Shown piece by piece: positions 17,296 to 26,796 of a stretch of 64,000 nt of DNA (positions are counted from its first letter, which is position 1; each line of letters starts with the position of its first letter). The translations under genes and the position numbers were made by a program. This stretch comes from an uncultured Bacteroides sp. Lineage in GTDB: Bacteria > Bacteroidota > Bacteroidia > Cytophagales > Cyclobacteriaceae. The stretch lies in NCBI GenBank assembly GCA_902168185.1, contig CABHOV010000030.1, forward strand, positions 124,001-188,000, read 5' to 3'. The notes beneath the pieces are model-generated. The model ran no database searches and had not been told where the DNA came from. It worked only from the letters and a program-made list of their open reading frames with translations.

Positions 17296-17985
17296 TCAGA
17301 TAAACTTTACACCTTCCTGGTGAAGCTTGCTATATTTATTCTTATCAAAAATATAGTAGAAGGCACCCTTACGGGACGACTCTTTTTCCTTCTCATCAAG
17401 TTTGTTCAGTATACCGAGTGATAAGATTTTACGTGTGAAGTTCCGTTTGTCGAGCGGCTCTTCATAGATGGCTTCATATAGGTTCTGAAGAGAGGGCAAC
17501 GTAAATTTTTCAGGGAGCAATTCAAATCCGATTGGATGATTGGTTACTTTCTGTCGAAGTCTTTCTTTCGCCAGCGTCACCATTTCTTTGTGGTCGAAGA
17601 TCAACTCCGGTATCTTGTTGAGATGAAACCAACGGGCTTCGTGTTCAAGTTGTAGTTGTTCACTATAATCTGCAATGTTGATCAATGCAAAATATGCTAC
17701 AGATATAACGCGGCCTGCAGCATCACGCTTAACATCGCTGAAGCAATGTAACTGCTCCATATATATATTGTGCATACCCGTGAGCTGATGCAACACGCGT
17801 GCTGCAGCTTCATCAGTGCTTTCATCCTGGCTAACAAAACCTCCCATCAACGACCACTTTCCTATTTCCGGTTCGAAGCCTCGTTTGATCAGCAGTGCTT
17901 TCAACTGCTGACCATCGAAGCCGAAAATGATACAGTCTACAGCGACCAGTATGCGATCATGACTCTTGTATTTATTAATATCCAT
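17296..17985 (-). CDS. araR: AraR, Nudix-fold arabinose repressor (NrtR family)
   Basis: A 229-residue transcription factor. Residues about 10-145 are a Nudix fold (RILVAVDCIIFGFDGQQLKA, WSLMGGFV) and the C-terminal about 160-229 a winged helix (LPSLQNLYEAIYEEPLDKRN, FTRKILSLGILNKL) as in NrtR regulators. The Nudix box at about 48-70 reads GGFVSQDESTDEAAARVLHQ, in which the catalytic REUxEE core has become RVLHQL, so the domain should bind a ligand but not hydrolyse it. Known work on Bacteroides describes an NrtR-family AraR that senses L-arabinose and controls arabinose genes; the location between the arabinose catabolic and arabinan genes supports the same role. Last gene of the araB operon, 36 bases after the symporter. 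Confidence 0.88.
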   Translation of the reverse strand: MDINKYKSHDRILVAVDCIIFGFDGQQLKALLIKRGFEPEIGKWSLMGGFVSQDESTDEAAARVLHQLTGMHNIYMEQLHCFSDVKRDAAGRVISVAYFALINIADYSEQLQLEHEARWFHLNKIPELIFDHKEMVTLAKERLRQKVTNHPIGFELLPEKFTLPSLQNLYEAIYEEPLDKRNFTRKILSLGILNKLDEKEKESSRKGAFYYIFDKNKYSKLHQEGVKFI

Positions 17986-18021
17986 AGATGAGGCGCTAAG
18001 TAGCCCGTAATATCCTAAATA

Positions 18022-19710
18022 TTACCAGAACTTAACATATAAAGCTGCCAAAATCATAAGTGTCAGAATGATCAATACCAATGTAGCGGGCTTCACCGCG
18101 AACATCTTCCGATCAATATCGAAAGCTTTCGGGTTTACTTTCGGTCCTGCAAAACTCATCACGATCATCACGATCATGGTGAACATGAACGATAATCCCA
18201 TACAGATCAGGAACGGTATTTCATATCCGCCTTTACCATTTGGAAATGCTGTGTAGAAAAATGTCTCATTACCAAAAACAGATGTAGCAAACTGGTTGAA
18301 GAAAACAGACAAAGCAAAACCGGTTATGACACCTGCAATTGCAGCAGCACCAGTAGTTCGTTTCCAGAACATACCCAGAATGAACATGGCAAATACTCCG
18401 GGGCTAATATACCCAGTATATTTTTGAATGAAAGTAAAACCACCTTCACCACCTATACCCAACAGATCTTCCCACGTGAAGATCAACGCAAGGATCATGG
18501 AACCAAATACAGTAAGACGTCCGATCCAAACCATGTTCTTTTCATCGGCCGAGGTCTTGAAATACTTCTTATATATATCGAGTGTGAAAATCGTAGATAT
18601 ACTGTTAAGCTTTCCGGCAAGCGATGCAACAATAGCCGCAGTCAACGCTGCGATAGAAAGACCTTTCAGACCACTTGGAAGAAAACCAAGGATAGCAGAG
18701 TATGCGCCATCTTTACTTCCTCCTTCGAGTTGTGGCAAGTGTCCATTTTTATAGAGTACATATGCTGCTATACCGGGTAACATCACAATGATTGGCATCA
18801 TCAGCTTGATCAAGCCTGCAAACAAAATACCGGTGCGGGCTGTTTGAAGATCCGCTCCCAATGCACGTTGTGTTATATACTGATTGCAGCCCCAATAATT
18901 CAGGTTTACAATCCACTGACCTGCAAAGTACATGGCAATGCCTGGCAGCACTAAATATTTATCAATATATGCCTGTGGTGCGTCAGCGTCAGGCTTGGCA
19001 AGAATCATGTGAAAATGATCCGGGGCATCTTTCATCAATATTTTAAAACCTTCTACCGCACTGGAGCCCATACCGAATTTCTCGCTGACGATCGTCAACG
19101 CTAAATATATAGTTGCCAGCCCGCCAATGATTAGCACGCCCACCTGGATTACATCCGTATAGCCGATCACTTTCATACCACCGAGTGTAATCACCAACGC
19201 AAAAAGCGCCAGCCCTATCATGAGTATATGCAAGGACTCTCCGCCTACTAGCCCATTGATGGCAACGGCACCTAAATATAAAATTGAAGTAAGATTAACG
19301 AAGATGTACAGGAACAACCAGAACACCGCCATGATCAGCGCCACCGTTTCATTGTAGCGCGTTTTCAAAAACTGCGGCATGGTATAGATCTTATTCTTCA
19401 GGTAAATCGGAATGAACCAAACGGCTATAATGATCAGCGCTATAGCAGCAATCCATTCGTAAGCGGCTACAGCAATCCCCACAAAATAACCTTCACCGCT
19501 CATACCGATAAACTGTTCGGCCGAAATATTTGAAGCGATCAGTGAAGCACCAATAGCCCACCATGTGAGTGAGCCTTCTGCGAGAAAGAAATCTTTTGTA
19601 TCGGTAACCTCTTTCTTCTTCCGTTGATATACCCAATATCCATAGCCTGATACAATAACGAAGTAAATTATAAATACCAGGTAATCAGCAAAAACAAGAT
19701 TTTGATTCAT
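18022..19710 (-). CDS. sodium:sugar symporter (SSS family), probable arabinose importer
   Basis: A 562-residue inner-membrane protein with about 14 hydrophobic helices, of the solute:sodium symporter family (SGLT type). Recognisable segments: FFLAEGSLTWWAIGASLIAS, ISAEQFIGMSGEGYFVGIAV, MPQFLKTRYNETVALIM, and NLNYWGCNQYITQRALGA, the sugar-SSS hallmark. Helix-breaking GLKGLSIAALTAAIVASLAG and SISTIFTLDIYKKYF form the sodium-site region. It would import L-arabinose released outside. It sits between araA and araR, and a perfect 14-bp hairpin lies in the 91-base spacer to araA, which may set its level relative to the enzymes. Substrate is inferred from context. Confidence 0.9.
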   Translation of the reverse strand: MNQNLVFADYLVFIIYFVIVSGYGYWVYQRKKKEVTDTKDFFLAEGSLTWWAIGASLIASNISAEQFIGMSGEGYFVGIAVAAYEWIAAIALIIIAVWFIPIYLKNKIYTMPQFLKTRYNETVALIMAVFWLFLYIFVNLTSILYLGAVAINGLVGGESLHILMIGLALFALVITLGGMKVIGYTDVIQVGVLIIGGLATIYLALTIVSEKFGMGSSAVEGFKILMKDAPDHFHMILAKPDADAPQAYIDKYLVLPGIAMYFAGQWIVNLNYWGCNQYITQRALGADLQTARTGILFAGLIKLMMPIIVMLPGIAAYVLYKNGHLPQLEGGSKDGAYSAILGFLPSGLKGLSIAALTAAIVASLAGKLNSISTIFTLDIYKKYFKTSADEKNMVWIGRLTVFGSMILALIFTWEDLLGIGGEGGFTFIQKYTGYISPGVFAMFILGMFWKRTTGAAAIAGVITGFALSVFFNQFATSVFGNETFFYTAFPNGKGGYEIPFLICMGLSFMFTMIVMIVMSFAGPKVNPKAFDIDRKMFAVKPATLVLIILTLMILAALYVKFW

Positions 19711-19758
19711 AAGATATAGATATAGGTTTGGGAGATTTATAGGTTACAGTGTACCGTT

Positions 19759-19792
19759 GCTCGCTACTGATTTTTTGTAATCAGTAGCGAGC
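19759..19792 (-). promoter_or_regulatory. 14-bp intercistronic hairpin between araA and the symporter gene
   Basis: Perfect inverted repeat GCTCGCTACTGATT (19759-19772) and AATCAGTAGCGAGC (19779-19792) with a 6-base loop. No T tract follows the stem on the minus strand; the T-rich stretch is inside the stem-loop on the plus strand. It is better read as an RNA-processing, stabilising or attenuating element than as a plain terminator. Confidence 0.75.
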
Positions 19793-19801
19793 GATCAGCA
19801 A

Positions 19802-21292
19802 TTATTTATAGTATACTTCGTTCCAGCGCAGTTCATTCTTGAACTGGTATAGATTGGTTTCTTTACCAATGAGTACATATTCTATTCCGGCCATCTCAGC
19901 GAAATCCTGTAAATGTTCAGAAGTCAAATTCTGACTATAGCATGTATGGTGAGCGCCTCCGGCAAGAATCCATGCGGCGCAACCAGTGAGCATATCCGGA
20001 TACGGCTTCCAGAGTACACGAGCTACCGGAAGCTTCGGCAGATCGTGCAACGGTGCCACAGCCTCCACTTCATTTACCAGTAACCTGAAACGATTACCCA
20101 TATCAATAACGGAAGCGTTTAAGGCTGCACCCGGTGCGCTATTAAATACCAATCGTACAGGATCAGCTTTTCCTCCTATACCCAATGGATGAATCTCGCA
20201 CGATGCTTTGCCATCTGCAATCGACTCACAGATTTCCAGCATGTGTGCTCCCAATACCATTTGATTCGATGGATCGAAATGATACGTATAGTCTTCCATA
20301 AATGAATTACCACCTTTCAATCCGCTTCCCATCACTTTCATTGCGCGAACCAAAGCCGCTGTCTTCCAATCACCTTCGGCACCGAAGCCGTAGCCATCTG
20401 CCATTAGACGTTGTACTGCTATACCGGGAAGTTGCACGAGTCCATGAAGATCTTCGAATGTATCGGTAAAGCCCTTAAAATTTCCTTCTTCCAAAAATGT
20501 ACGCAGACCAAGTTCAATCTTTGCTGCTTCACGCAATGCCTGATGCTTGTCGCCACCTTTACGCAAAGATGTTCCTATAGTATATCTCTGCTCGTATTCA
20601 CTGGTGAGTTTATCGATGGCACTATCAGATATAGCGTTGATAACTTTTACAAGGTCGCCCATACCAAAACCGTTGACGGAGTAACCGAACTTGATTTCGG
20701 CTTCAACTTTATCGCCTTCTGTAACGGCCACCTGGCGCATGTTATCTCCGAAGCGACAAAACTTAGCGCCTTGCCAATCGTGCCATCCGCTGGCTGCACG
20801 AAGCCATGCATTTAACTTTGCCTGTACACCTTTATCCTGCCAGTGTCCTACAACAACTTTACGCTCCAACCGCATACGCGACATAATGAAACCGAATTCA
20901 CGGTCACCGTGCGCACTTTGATTGAGGTTCATGAAATCCATGTCTATATCTTTCCAAGGTATATCACGGTTGAATTGCGTGTGCAAATGAAGCAGTGGTT
21001 TCTGCAATACTTTGAGTCCGCCAATCCACATTTTAGCAGGCGAGAATGTATGCATCCACGCAATGATACCGATGCAATTTTTTGCAGTGTTTACTTCCTG
21101 ACAGAGTTGGTATATTTCTTCCGGTGATTTCAATACCGGCTTGAAGATTACTTTCACAGCTATATCTGGTGAAGCATCCAGTTCGCGGGCAATCTGCTGC
21201 GAGTGCTCTGCTACTTTCTTCAGGGTCTCCTCACCATACAAATGCTGGCTACCGGTAACAAACCACACTTCCAATTTTTTCAGATCAGTCAT
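19802..21292 (-). CDS. araA: L-arabinose isomerase
   Basis: Cytosolic enzyme converting L-arabinose to L-ribulose, 496 residues, the usual length. The N-terminus [20 protein letters not shown] is diagnostic. The metal- and substrate-binding residues lie in [15 protein letters not shown] (Glu), [11 protein letters not shown] (Glu and His region) and [13 protein letters not shown] (His). [14 protein letters not shown] and [13 protein letters not shown] are also typical. Manganese dependence and a hexameric state are family knowledge. It is the fourth gene of the araB-araD-GH127-araA-symporter-araR operon, 31 bases after GH127. Confidence 0.98.
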   Translation of the reverse strand: MTDLKKLEVWFVTGSQHLYGEETLKKVAEHSQQIARELDASPDIAVKVIFKPVLKSPEEIYQLCQEVNTAKNCIGIIAWMHTFSPAKMWIGGLKVLQKPLLHLHTQFNRDIPWKDIDMDFMNLNQSAHGDREFGFIMSRMRLERKVVVGHWQDKGVQAKLNAWLRAASGWHDWQGAKFCRFGDNMRQVAVTEGDKVEAEIKFGYSVNGFGMGDLVKVINAISDSAIDKLTSEYEQRYTIGTSLRKGGDKHQALREAAKIELGLRTFLEEGNFKGFTDTFEDLHGLVQLPGIAVQRLMADGYGFGAEGDWKTAALVRAMKVMGSGLKGGNSFMEDYTYHFDPSNQMVLGAHMLEICESIADGKASCEIHPLGIGGKADPVRLVFNSAPGAALNASVIDMGNRFRLLVNEVEAVAPLHDLPKLPVARVLWKPYPDMLTGCAAWILAGGAHHTCYSQNLTSEHLQDFAEMAGIEYVLIGKETNLYQFKNELRWNEVYYK

Positions 21293-21323
21293 CGATGTAT
21301 TGTTTATTCTTTTAAAGTATATA

Positions 21324-23333
21324 CTATTTTGAAATGATATTTATATCCGTGATGGTGACCGGGAACCAAATCGCCATTTCACCTTTACCGCGATGTGCCC
21401 AGGCATAGTATGGAATCGCGGTGAAGTTCTGCTTTGTAGTGGATACTGCGTTATGTTGTGTGTCAACTTTTATGGCAGTCGCCTCACCCTTCAATACGGT
21501 AACGCCATTCAGCAAATCAGCTTTATACTCGGTGGTAAAAGATGTACCGGCAGGGATAATGAGGTTGCTGGTCTTGCCATTGTTATCAGGCCACTCTGCG
21601 CAGTATACTATAGGACCACGTTGTAAGGCGATCTTTCCGATATCGTCTTTAACATTTTTGTTGGCAACAATCCTCCTGACATCCATCGGCAGATTTACTT
21701 CTACTACATCACCTTTCTTCCATTTCTTATTCAATACTGCGTAACCGTTTTGCACTGTATAATTTTCAGGTTTCCCGTTGATGGTGATCACTACTTTTTT
21801 ATCAGAAGCATCTGCGAAAGTATATAGATTGGATGGCATGGCTTGGTTCTGCGACCATCCCGGAAGGCGCACAAGTAAATTAAAAGCCTGCGCTGTTTTG
21901 GGCGCTATCGCGAATGTCAGTTTTCCATCCCATGGGTAATTGTTCTTCTGCTCAATCTGTACAGGTTTATTATTCACCGTAATAGAGGATGTACCACTAA
22001 TAAACAGATTCACATATACATCGCTACCTTTCTGTGCGTATATATAGCCTGGCACGGAAGGAATTAACCGGGTAACGTTTGTAGGGCAGCAGGAACACGG
22101 AAACCAGCCTGAACGTTGTGCTTCCATATCTTTATGTTGGAAGCTATTCTTGATTTCCATTGCATTGGTATAGAAAAACGATTTACCATCCATGCCTACT
22201 CCCGAGATCAATCCGTTGTATAGAGATTTTTCAAGTATATCTATATATTTGGAATCACCGTGTAACAGAAACATCCGATGGTTCCAATATACATTGGCAA
22301 TCGCGGCACAGGTTTCGTTGTATGCTGTCGCATTCGGCAACTCGTAATTCTCACCAAAACGTTCTCCATCGCCAACTGCGCCAACACCTCCTTGTATATA
22401 GATCTTCTTGGTAACAACGTTGTTCCAGATAGAATCGATAGCATTCAGAAAAGCCTTATCATCGGTTAAGGCTGCTATATCTGCCATGGCTGCATATAAA
22501 TATCCAGCGCGCACGGCGTGTCCTGTAGCTTCCATTTGTTCCGTAACAGGTTTATGATCCTGCCAGTACGCTCCGCTTTTCCAGGGATCTTTACTCTTGG
22601 GATCATAGCCGCTATAATGACCTCTCTCTTCAATGAAATACTTTGCTGTTTGCAAGTATTCTTTTTTACCCGTGATGCGGTATAGCTTTACCAATCCCAT
22701 TTCTACAACCTGGTGGCCAGGCGCTACATGCATTTTATCAGGGCCGAATACAGAACATATGAGGTCTGCATTGCGCAATGCTATATCCAGCAGATTGCGT
22801 TTACCAGTAGCCTGGTAATGCGCGGCTGCAGCTTCAAAGAGGTGGCCTGAATTATAGAGTTCGTGACTGAGTTCACGTTCTTTCACCCATCGCTCCGGAC
22901 CAGCCCAATGATGAGGCTCTTGTGGGTTGATGGTACGTGCCGTATATAAATACCCGTCTGGTTCCTGCGCAGCCAGGATCTTCGTGATGAGCGTGTCTAT
23001 ATATAGCTCCAGGTTCTTATCGGGATATAGCGACAATGAAAAAGAAGCACCTTCAATGGTCTTGTATATATCGGTGTCGTCAAATGGAAAAATGGTGCAG
23101 AACTTTCCGCTCTTGGCTGCAGCCATTTCAAAATTCTTTACACGGCCCGTACTTTCACAGCGCTCGAACGAAGCTGGTATGGTTACCGTATGGTTTGTTT
23201 TGATTCGTGGCAACCAGAAGTTGTCAGTCAATTTCACATTCGTGAAAGGGACAGCCTGGATCGGGTAGTCACGATGCTGTGACCACGCGGTTAGTGCCAC
23301 TAAAAAAAGTATACCTGAAAGTAGGGACTTCAT
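21324..23333 (-). CDS. GH127-type beta-L-arabinofuranosidase (DUF1680)
   Basis: Exported 669-residue (alpha/alpha)6-barrel enzyme that removes beta-L-arabinofuranose, for example from hydroxyproline-linked oligo-arabinosides of extensins. The signal peptide is [17 protein letters not shown]. The start at 23333 was chosen because the longer frame up to 23411 has no family match and overlaps araD. The zinc-thiolate active site is marked by [20 protein letters not shown] (Cys-x-Cys-Cys, with the nucleophile Cys in the middle in characterised members) and by the Glu-rich [20 protein letters not shown]. Other motifs: [16 protein letters not shown] and [13 protein letters not shown]. It is embedded among the catabolic genes, between araD and araA, which ties beta-arabinoside breakdown directly to arabinose use. 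Confidence 0.93.
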   Translation of the reverse strand: MKSLLSGILFLVALTAWSQHRDYPIQAVPFTNVKLTDNFWLPRIKTNHTVTIPASFERCESTGRVKNFEMAAAKSGKFCTIFPFDDTDIYKTIEGASFSLSLYPDKNLELYIDTLITKILAAQEPDGYLYTARTINPQEPHHWAGPERWVKERELSHELYNSGHLFEAAAAHYQATGKRNLLDIALRNADLICSVFGPDKMHVAPGHQVVEMGLVKLYRITGKKEYLQTAKYFIEERGHYSGYDPKSKDPWKSGAYWQDHKPVTEQMEATGHAVRAGYLYAAMADIAALTDDKAFLNAIDSIWNNVVTKKIYIQGGVGAVGDGERFGENYELPNATAYNETCAAIANVYWNHRMFLLHGDSKYIDILEKSLYNGLISGVGMDGKSFFYTNAMEIKNSFQHKDMEAQRSGWFPCSCCPTNVTRLIPSVPGYIYAQKGSDVYVNLFISGTSSITVNNKPVQIEQKNNYPWDGKLTFAIAPKTAQAFNLLVRLPGWSQNQAMPSNLYTFADASDKKVVITINGKPENYTVQNGYAVLNKKWKKGDVVEVNLPMDVRRIVANKNVKDDIGKIALQRGPIVYCAEWPDNNGKTSNLIIPAGTSFTTEYKADLLNGVTVLKGEATAIKVDTQHNAVSTTKQNFTAIPYYAWAHRGKGEMAIWFPVTITDINIISK

Positions 23334-23367
23334 ATATTTTTCTGACAGGGTGTAGTATATATAATTG

Positions 23368-24069
23368 TTAGCTCTGACCGTAATACGAGTCAGGACCATG
23401 TTTGCGTTCAAAATGTTTTTTAATCAGGGCGTCCTTGAGGCGTGGTGCCTTTGGGTTGATCTGCTCGGTAAGCAACGCCATGTGCGCTACGGATTCCAGT
23501 ACAGCGCTGTTATATACTGCTTTCTCCGGAGTTTTCCCCCAGGTAAAAGGCGCGTGATTGCCGACCAGTATCATTTCTATTTCCTCATAACTTAAAGAAC
23601 GCTCCTGGAGACAATTCATGATCTGAAAACCAGTTTCATATTCATAGTCTCCCTGGATCATCTTGTCACTCATAGGAGGTGCACACGGTATATCTACGGT
23701 GTTATGATCTGCGTGTGTAGTTCCAAATATAGGTATATCGCGCTGAGACTGTGCCCAGGATGTTGCATAGGTGGAATGTGTATGCACTACACCGCCTATC
23801 TTTTCCCAATGCTTATAGAGTACAGCATGCGTCTTTGTATCGGAAGACGGACGAAGTTTACCTTCCACGGTTTTTCCATCGAAGTCCACAATCACCATTT
23901 TCTCAGGAGACAATTCTTCATAGGGAACACCGCTCGGCTTGATTGCAAAAACACCTTCGGCACGATCCGCAGCACTTACGTTTCCAAACGTAAAAATCAC
24001 CAACCCGAGTTTGGGCAGTTGCATGTTGGCATTGTAAGCGGATTGTTTGATTGATTCGTATTTACTCAT
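23368..24069 (-). CDS. araD: L-ribulose-5-phosphate 4-epimerase
   Basis: Cytosolic class II aldolase-fold enzyme of 233 residues that converts L-ribulose 5-phosphate to D-xylulose 5-phosphate. Zinc ligands are visible in GVVHTHSTYATSWAQ (two His) and LVGNHAPFTWGKTPEKAV (late His). The N-terminus LVIFTFGNVSAADRAEGVFA and PSGVPYEELSPEKMVIVDFD form the phosphate-binding region. ADHNTVDIPC is typical of AraD. Full length. Second gene of the operon, 47 bases after araB and 34 bases before GH127. Confidence 0.97.
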   Translation of the reverse strand: MSKYESIKQSAYNANMQLPKLGLVIFTFGNVSAADRAEGVFAIKPSGVPYEELSPEKMVIVDFDGKTVEGKLRPSSDTKTHAVLYKHWEKIGGVVHTHSTYATSWAQSQRDIPIFGTTHADHNTVDIPCAPPMSDKMIQGDYEYETGFQIMNCLQERSLSYEEIEMILVGNHAPFTWGKTPEKAVYNSAVLESVAHMALLTEQINPKAPRLKDALIKKHFERKHGPDSYYGQS

Positions 24070-24116
24070 TTGTTATTCAAGATTGGGGAATAGGCGTTTG
24101 CATGAAGCGTTGGCAA

Positions 24117-25811
24117 TCAGGCATTGGTATACGTTGGTGCTGCAGACGGTTCTTTTTCAAGTTTGTCGCCTGTCTCCAGATATTGTTTATAGCGCCTGAT
24201 ATATATAGCCGCAGCGGTTGGATTGGGTTTATACTCGGCATCGAAGCCCTGTCCCATAGTATTCATCGCTTCTTCTACTGTTGGATATAGTCCTGCAGCG
24301 GTTGCTGCAAACATCGCGGCTCCTGCTGCGCAGGTTTGTTCTGATTTATGAATGCGTATTGGCATGTTCATAACATCTGCCATGACTTGCATGATATAGG
24401 GAGATTTTTTTGCAACGCCCCCAAGTCCGATTAATCCTTTTACCGGAACACCTTCATTGTTAAAACGATCTACAATAGCTTTGGCACCAAAGCATGTAGC
24501 TTCCACCCAGGCTTTGAAAAGCCGCGGTGCATCGGTTCCTAAACTTAATCCGGTGATAGCACCTTTCAATTCCTGGTTTGCATCGGGAGTTCTTCTTCCA
24601 TTCAACCAATCTATAGCGAGTTCGCTATTCACATCCAACGGAAGGGCTGCTGCCTGACGTGTCAACTCAGGAACGATCTTATCGAGCAATTCAGCTTTAA
24701 GCTTCTCTGCTATTTCGGGAGTAACAACTGAAGATGATTTCAGTAAGGTTTCGAGTGGCCACGCAAGCAGATTTTTAAACCACGCATACGTGTCACCAAA
24801 AGCAGATTGTCCGGCTTCAAGACCAATCATACCGGGAATGATAGAACCGTTTACCTGTCCGCATATACCACGCACAAGTTTACCTTCCATATCTTTTATA
24901 GGTACTACCATCATATCGCAGGTAGAAGTGCCCATTACTTTGCTAAGATGATAGGGTTCGATCTGGCCGCCAACGGCACCCATGTGACAATCAAAAGCTC
25001 CTATACCTATAACTACATCTGTTGAAAGCCCTAGGCGCTCTGCCCATTCTTTACTCAGTGTACCCGCAGGTTTATCGGATGTATATGTATCTGTAAATAA
25101 TTGTGACGTGAATCCTTTTAACAACGGATCGAGTGAACTGAAAAATTCATCAGGAGGTAAACCATTAAAGTCAGCAGACCATAAAGCTTTATGACCGGCA
25201 GAACATACGCCACGCATTAATTTCCGCGCATCATTACCACCGGTGAGTAAATATGGAATCCAGTCGCAATGCTCTACCCAGGAGTAGCAAGCTTTTCGCA
25301 CAGCTTCATCTTCGCGAAGCACATGCAGAAGTTTTGCCCAAAACCATTCGGATGAATATATACCTCCTACGAATTGTAAATAATTTACATCAAACTTTTC
25401 AGCGTGTTCATTGATCTCGGCAGCTTCTTTGGTGGATGTATGATCCTTCCAAAGTACAAACATAGCGTTGGGATTATTTTCAAAACCCGGAGTGAGTGCG
25501 AGTGGTGTTCCTGTTTTATCTACGGCTACTGGAGTTGAACCTGTGGTATCCACTGCGATTGCTTTGATGTTACTTCGCACCGAAGACCCGGCTTGCTGCA
25601 GGCATTGCTGAATGGTGAGTTCAAGTCCTTCAACATAATCTTTCGGATGTTGACGAAATTGATTTTTAGATGGATTACAAAATAATCCATCGCGCCATCG
25701 TGGATAATAAAAAACGGAAGATGCTACCTCCGCTCCCGATGCCGCCTCTACTATAATGGAGCGAACGGAATCCGTTCCATAATCCACTCCAATAACATAT
25801 CCTTTAGCCAT
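24117..25811 (-). CDS. araB: L-ribulokinase
   Basis: ATP-dependent kinase (FGGY/ASKHA fold) that phosphorylates L-ribulose, 564 residues, typical length. N-terminal phosphate loop YVIGVDYGTDSVRSIIVEA; substrate region ALTPGFENNPNAMFVLWKDH; second-domain motifs VIGIGAFDCHMGAVGGQI, KVMGTSTCDMMVV and KGLIGLGGVAKKSPYIMQVM, the FGGY adenosine region. First gene of the arabinose operon. A promoter-operator-like arrangement lies 41-77 bases upstream. Assignment is secure from sequence and context. Confidence 0.97.
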   Translation of the reverse strand: MAKGYVIGVDYGTDSVRSIIVEAASGAEVASSVFYYPRWRDGLFCNPSKNQFRQHPKDYVEGLELTIQQCLQQAGSSVRSNIKAIAVDTTGSTPVAVDKTGTPLALTPGFENNPNAMFVLWKDHTSTKEAAEINEHAEKFDVNYLQFVGGIYSSEWFWAKLLHVLREDEAVRKACYSWVEHCDWIPYLLTGGNDARKLMRGVCSAGHKALWSADFNGLPPDEFFSSLDPLLKGFTSQLFTDTYTSDKPAGTLSKEWAERLGLSTDVVIGIGAFDCHMGAVGGQIEPYHLSKVMGTSTCDMMVVPIKDMEGKLVRGICGQVNGSIIPGMIGLEAGQSAFGDTYAWFKNLLAWPLETLLKSSSVVTPEIAEKLKAELLDKIVPELTRQAAALPLDVNSELAIDWLNGRRTPDANQELKGAITGLSLGTDAPRLFKAWVEATCFGAKAIVDRFNNEGVPVKGLIGLGGVAKKSPYIMQVMADVMNMPIRIHKSEQTCAAGAAMFAATAAGLYPTVEEAMNTMGQGFDAEYKPNPTAAAIYIRRYKQYLETGDKLEKEPSAAPTYTNA

Positions 25812-25851
25812 AGTCTTCGATAATCAATCGTTTGAAACGCTGGCTAAGATA

Positions 25852-25888
25852 CAATAAATTTTATAAGTGTATAATCAACATTTACAAA
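25852..25888 (-). promoter_or_regulatory. candidate promoter of the araB operon
   Basis: On the minus strand TTTG (25888-25885) is followed after 21 bases by TAAAATTTATTG (25863-25852), an approximate match to the Bacteroidota -33 TTTG and -7 TAnnTTTG elements. The leader would be about 35-40 bases. The spacer is filled exactly by the candidate AraR site. Confidence 0.45.
25864..25884 (-). promoter_or_regulatory. candidate AraR operator, araB operon
   Basis: Minus-strand sequence TAAATGTTG-N3-ATACACTTA, matching the GH51-unit site at 16 of 21 positions. The arms TAAATGT and ACACTTA form an inverted repeat with one mismatch around a 7-base centre. Its position between the -33-like and -7-like elements would let a bound repressor block RNA polymerase. 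Regulator assignment is inference. Confidence 0.55.
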
Positions 25889-26041
25889 TATTTTAAAAAA
25901 ATTACCCGATGTTTTCCTGGTGCCTTAAAAACGCATTTTCAACGCTCCAGGAAATTATCGGCCGGTTGACTATACATAAAAGTCATATTAAAAAAGACGA
26001 CTCTTACAGAAATTGACAGAACGCATTTTCGCTTTTAAGCA

Positions 26042-26701
26042 TTACGATATAAGCTCCTTCAACAAAGGATTTTTATAATCCTTGGTATATAGCATGATAT
26101 TCGAGTAGCGCTTAAATTCTTCGGCGGTATGCATGGTAGTGAGTACTACGCTTTGCATGCCAGCGGTTTCTGCGGCCTCCACTCCTTTGGGTGCATCTTC
26201 AAAAACAATACATGAATCTGGTGCTACACCTAATAATTCGGCAGCTTTTAAAAATACTTCGGGATGCGGTTTACTTTGCAACACATCGTGCGCACTGACA
26301 ATCACTTTAAAGTAATGACGAATGTTAAGATTGTCCAACACGAAGTCTATATTATAAGGTATAGCAGCAGAGCCAATTGCCAACCGTATACCTGCCTGGT
26401 GTGCATCTTCTAAAAATTCGAAAAGTCCTGGTAGCAGATCGAGGTGTGGTTTATAGATCTCCTGATATTTTTCTTCTTTCCGTTGTGAGATTGCTGTTAC
26501 TTCTTCCGCAGTGAAATGGCCTTCTCCGAATACACGCGCCAATAGCTCGTCATTCTTGCCATACATATTACTGCGTGTTTCTTCTATGGTAAGTTTTGCT
26601 CCCAGATCGCTTGTTAATACTTCATGCCAGATCTTTAAATGAAAATGCATGTCGTCAATCATGGTGCCGTTGAGGTCGAATATAAACGCTTTAGTACTCA
26701 T
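26042..26701 (-). CDS. HAD-superfamily hydrolase, beta-phosphoglucomutase-like
   Basis: A 219-residue cytosolic protein of HAD subfamily I with an alpha-helical cap (about 15-90). Motif I is FIFDLNGTMIDDM: the nucleophile Asp9 is present, but the usual second Asp (general acid/base) is Asn11. Motif II is AIGSAA, motif III is the Lys in LQSKPHPEVFLKA, and motif IV is CIVFEDAPKGVEAAETAGM. The overall pattern is that of beta-phosphoglucomutase or CbbY-like sugar-phosphate phosphatases. The Asn substitution predicts altered or slow turnover. It stands between glpD and the arabinose operon on the same strand, with 95 bases to glpD. Confidence 0.85.
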   Translation of the reverse strand: MSTKAFIFDLNGTMIDDMHFHLKIWHEVLTSDLGAKLTIEETRSNMYGKNDELLARVFGEGHFTAEEVTAISQRKEEKYQEIYKPHLDLLPGLFEFLEDAHQAGIRLAIGSAAIPYNIDFVLDNLNIRHYFKVIVSAHDVLQSKPHPEVFLKAAELLGVAPDSCIVFEDAPKGVEAAETAGMQSVVLTTMHTAEEFKRYSNIMLYTKDYKNPLLKELIS

Positions 26702-26796
26702 GCTTAGAGATTTTTTGTAAGCACAATATTAAGCACTAATCAGTAGAACCAATACAAGATTATGACATTCGTAATGATACTTCGATTAGTAGTATC

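Noticed and set aside
25930-26030. Direct repeat AACGCATTTTC at 25930-25940 and 26020-26030
   Set aside because: Only 11 bases and two copies, 90 bases apart; could be chance, and no mobile-element ends or duplications accompany it.
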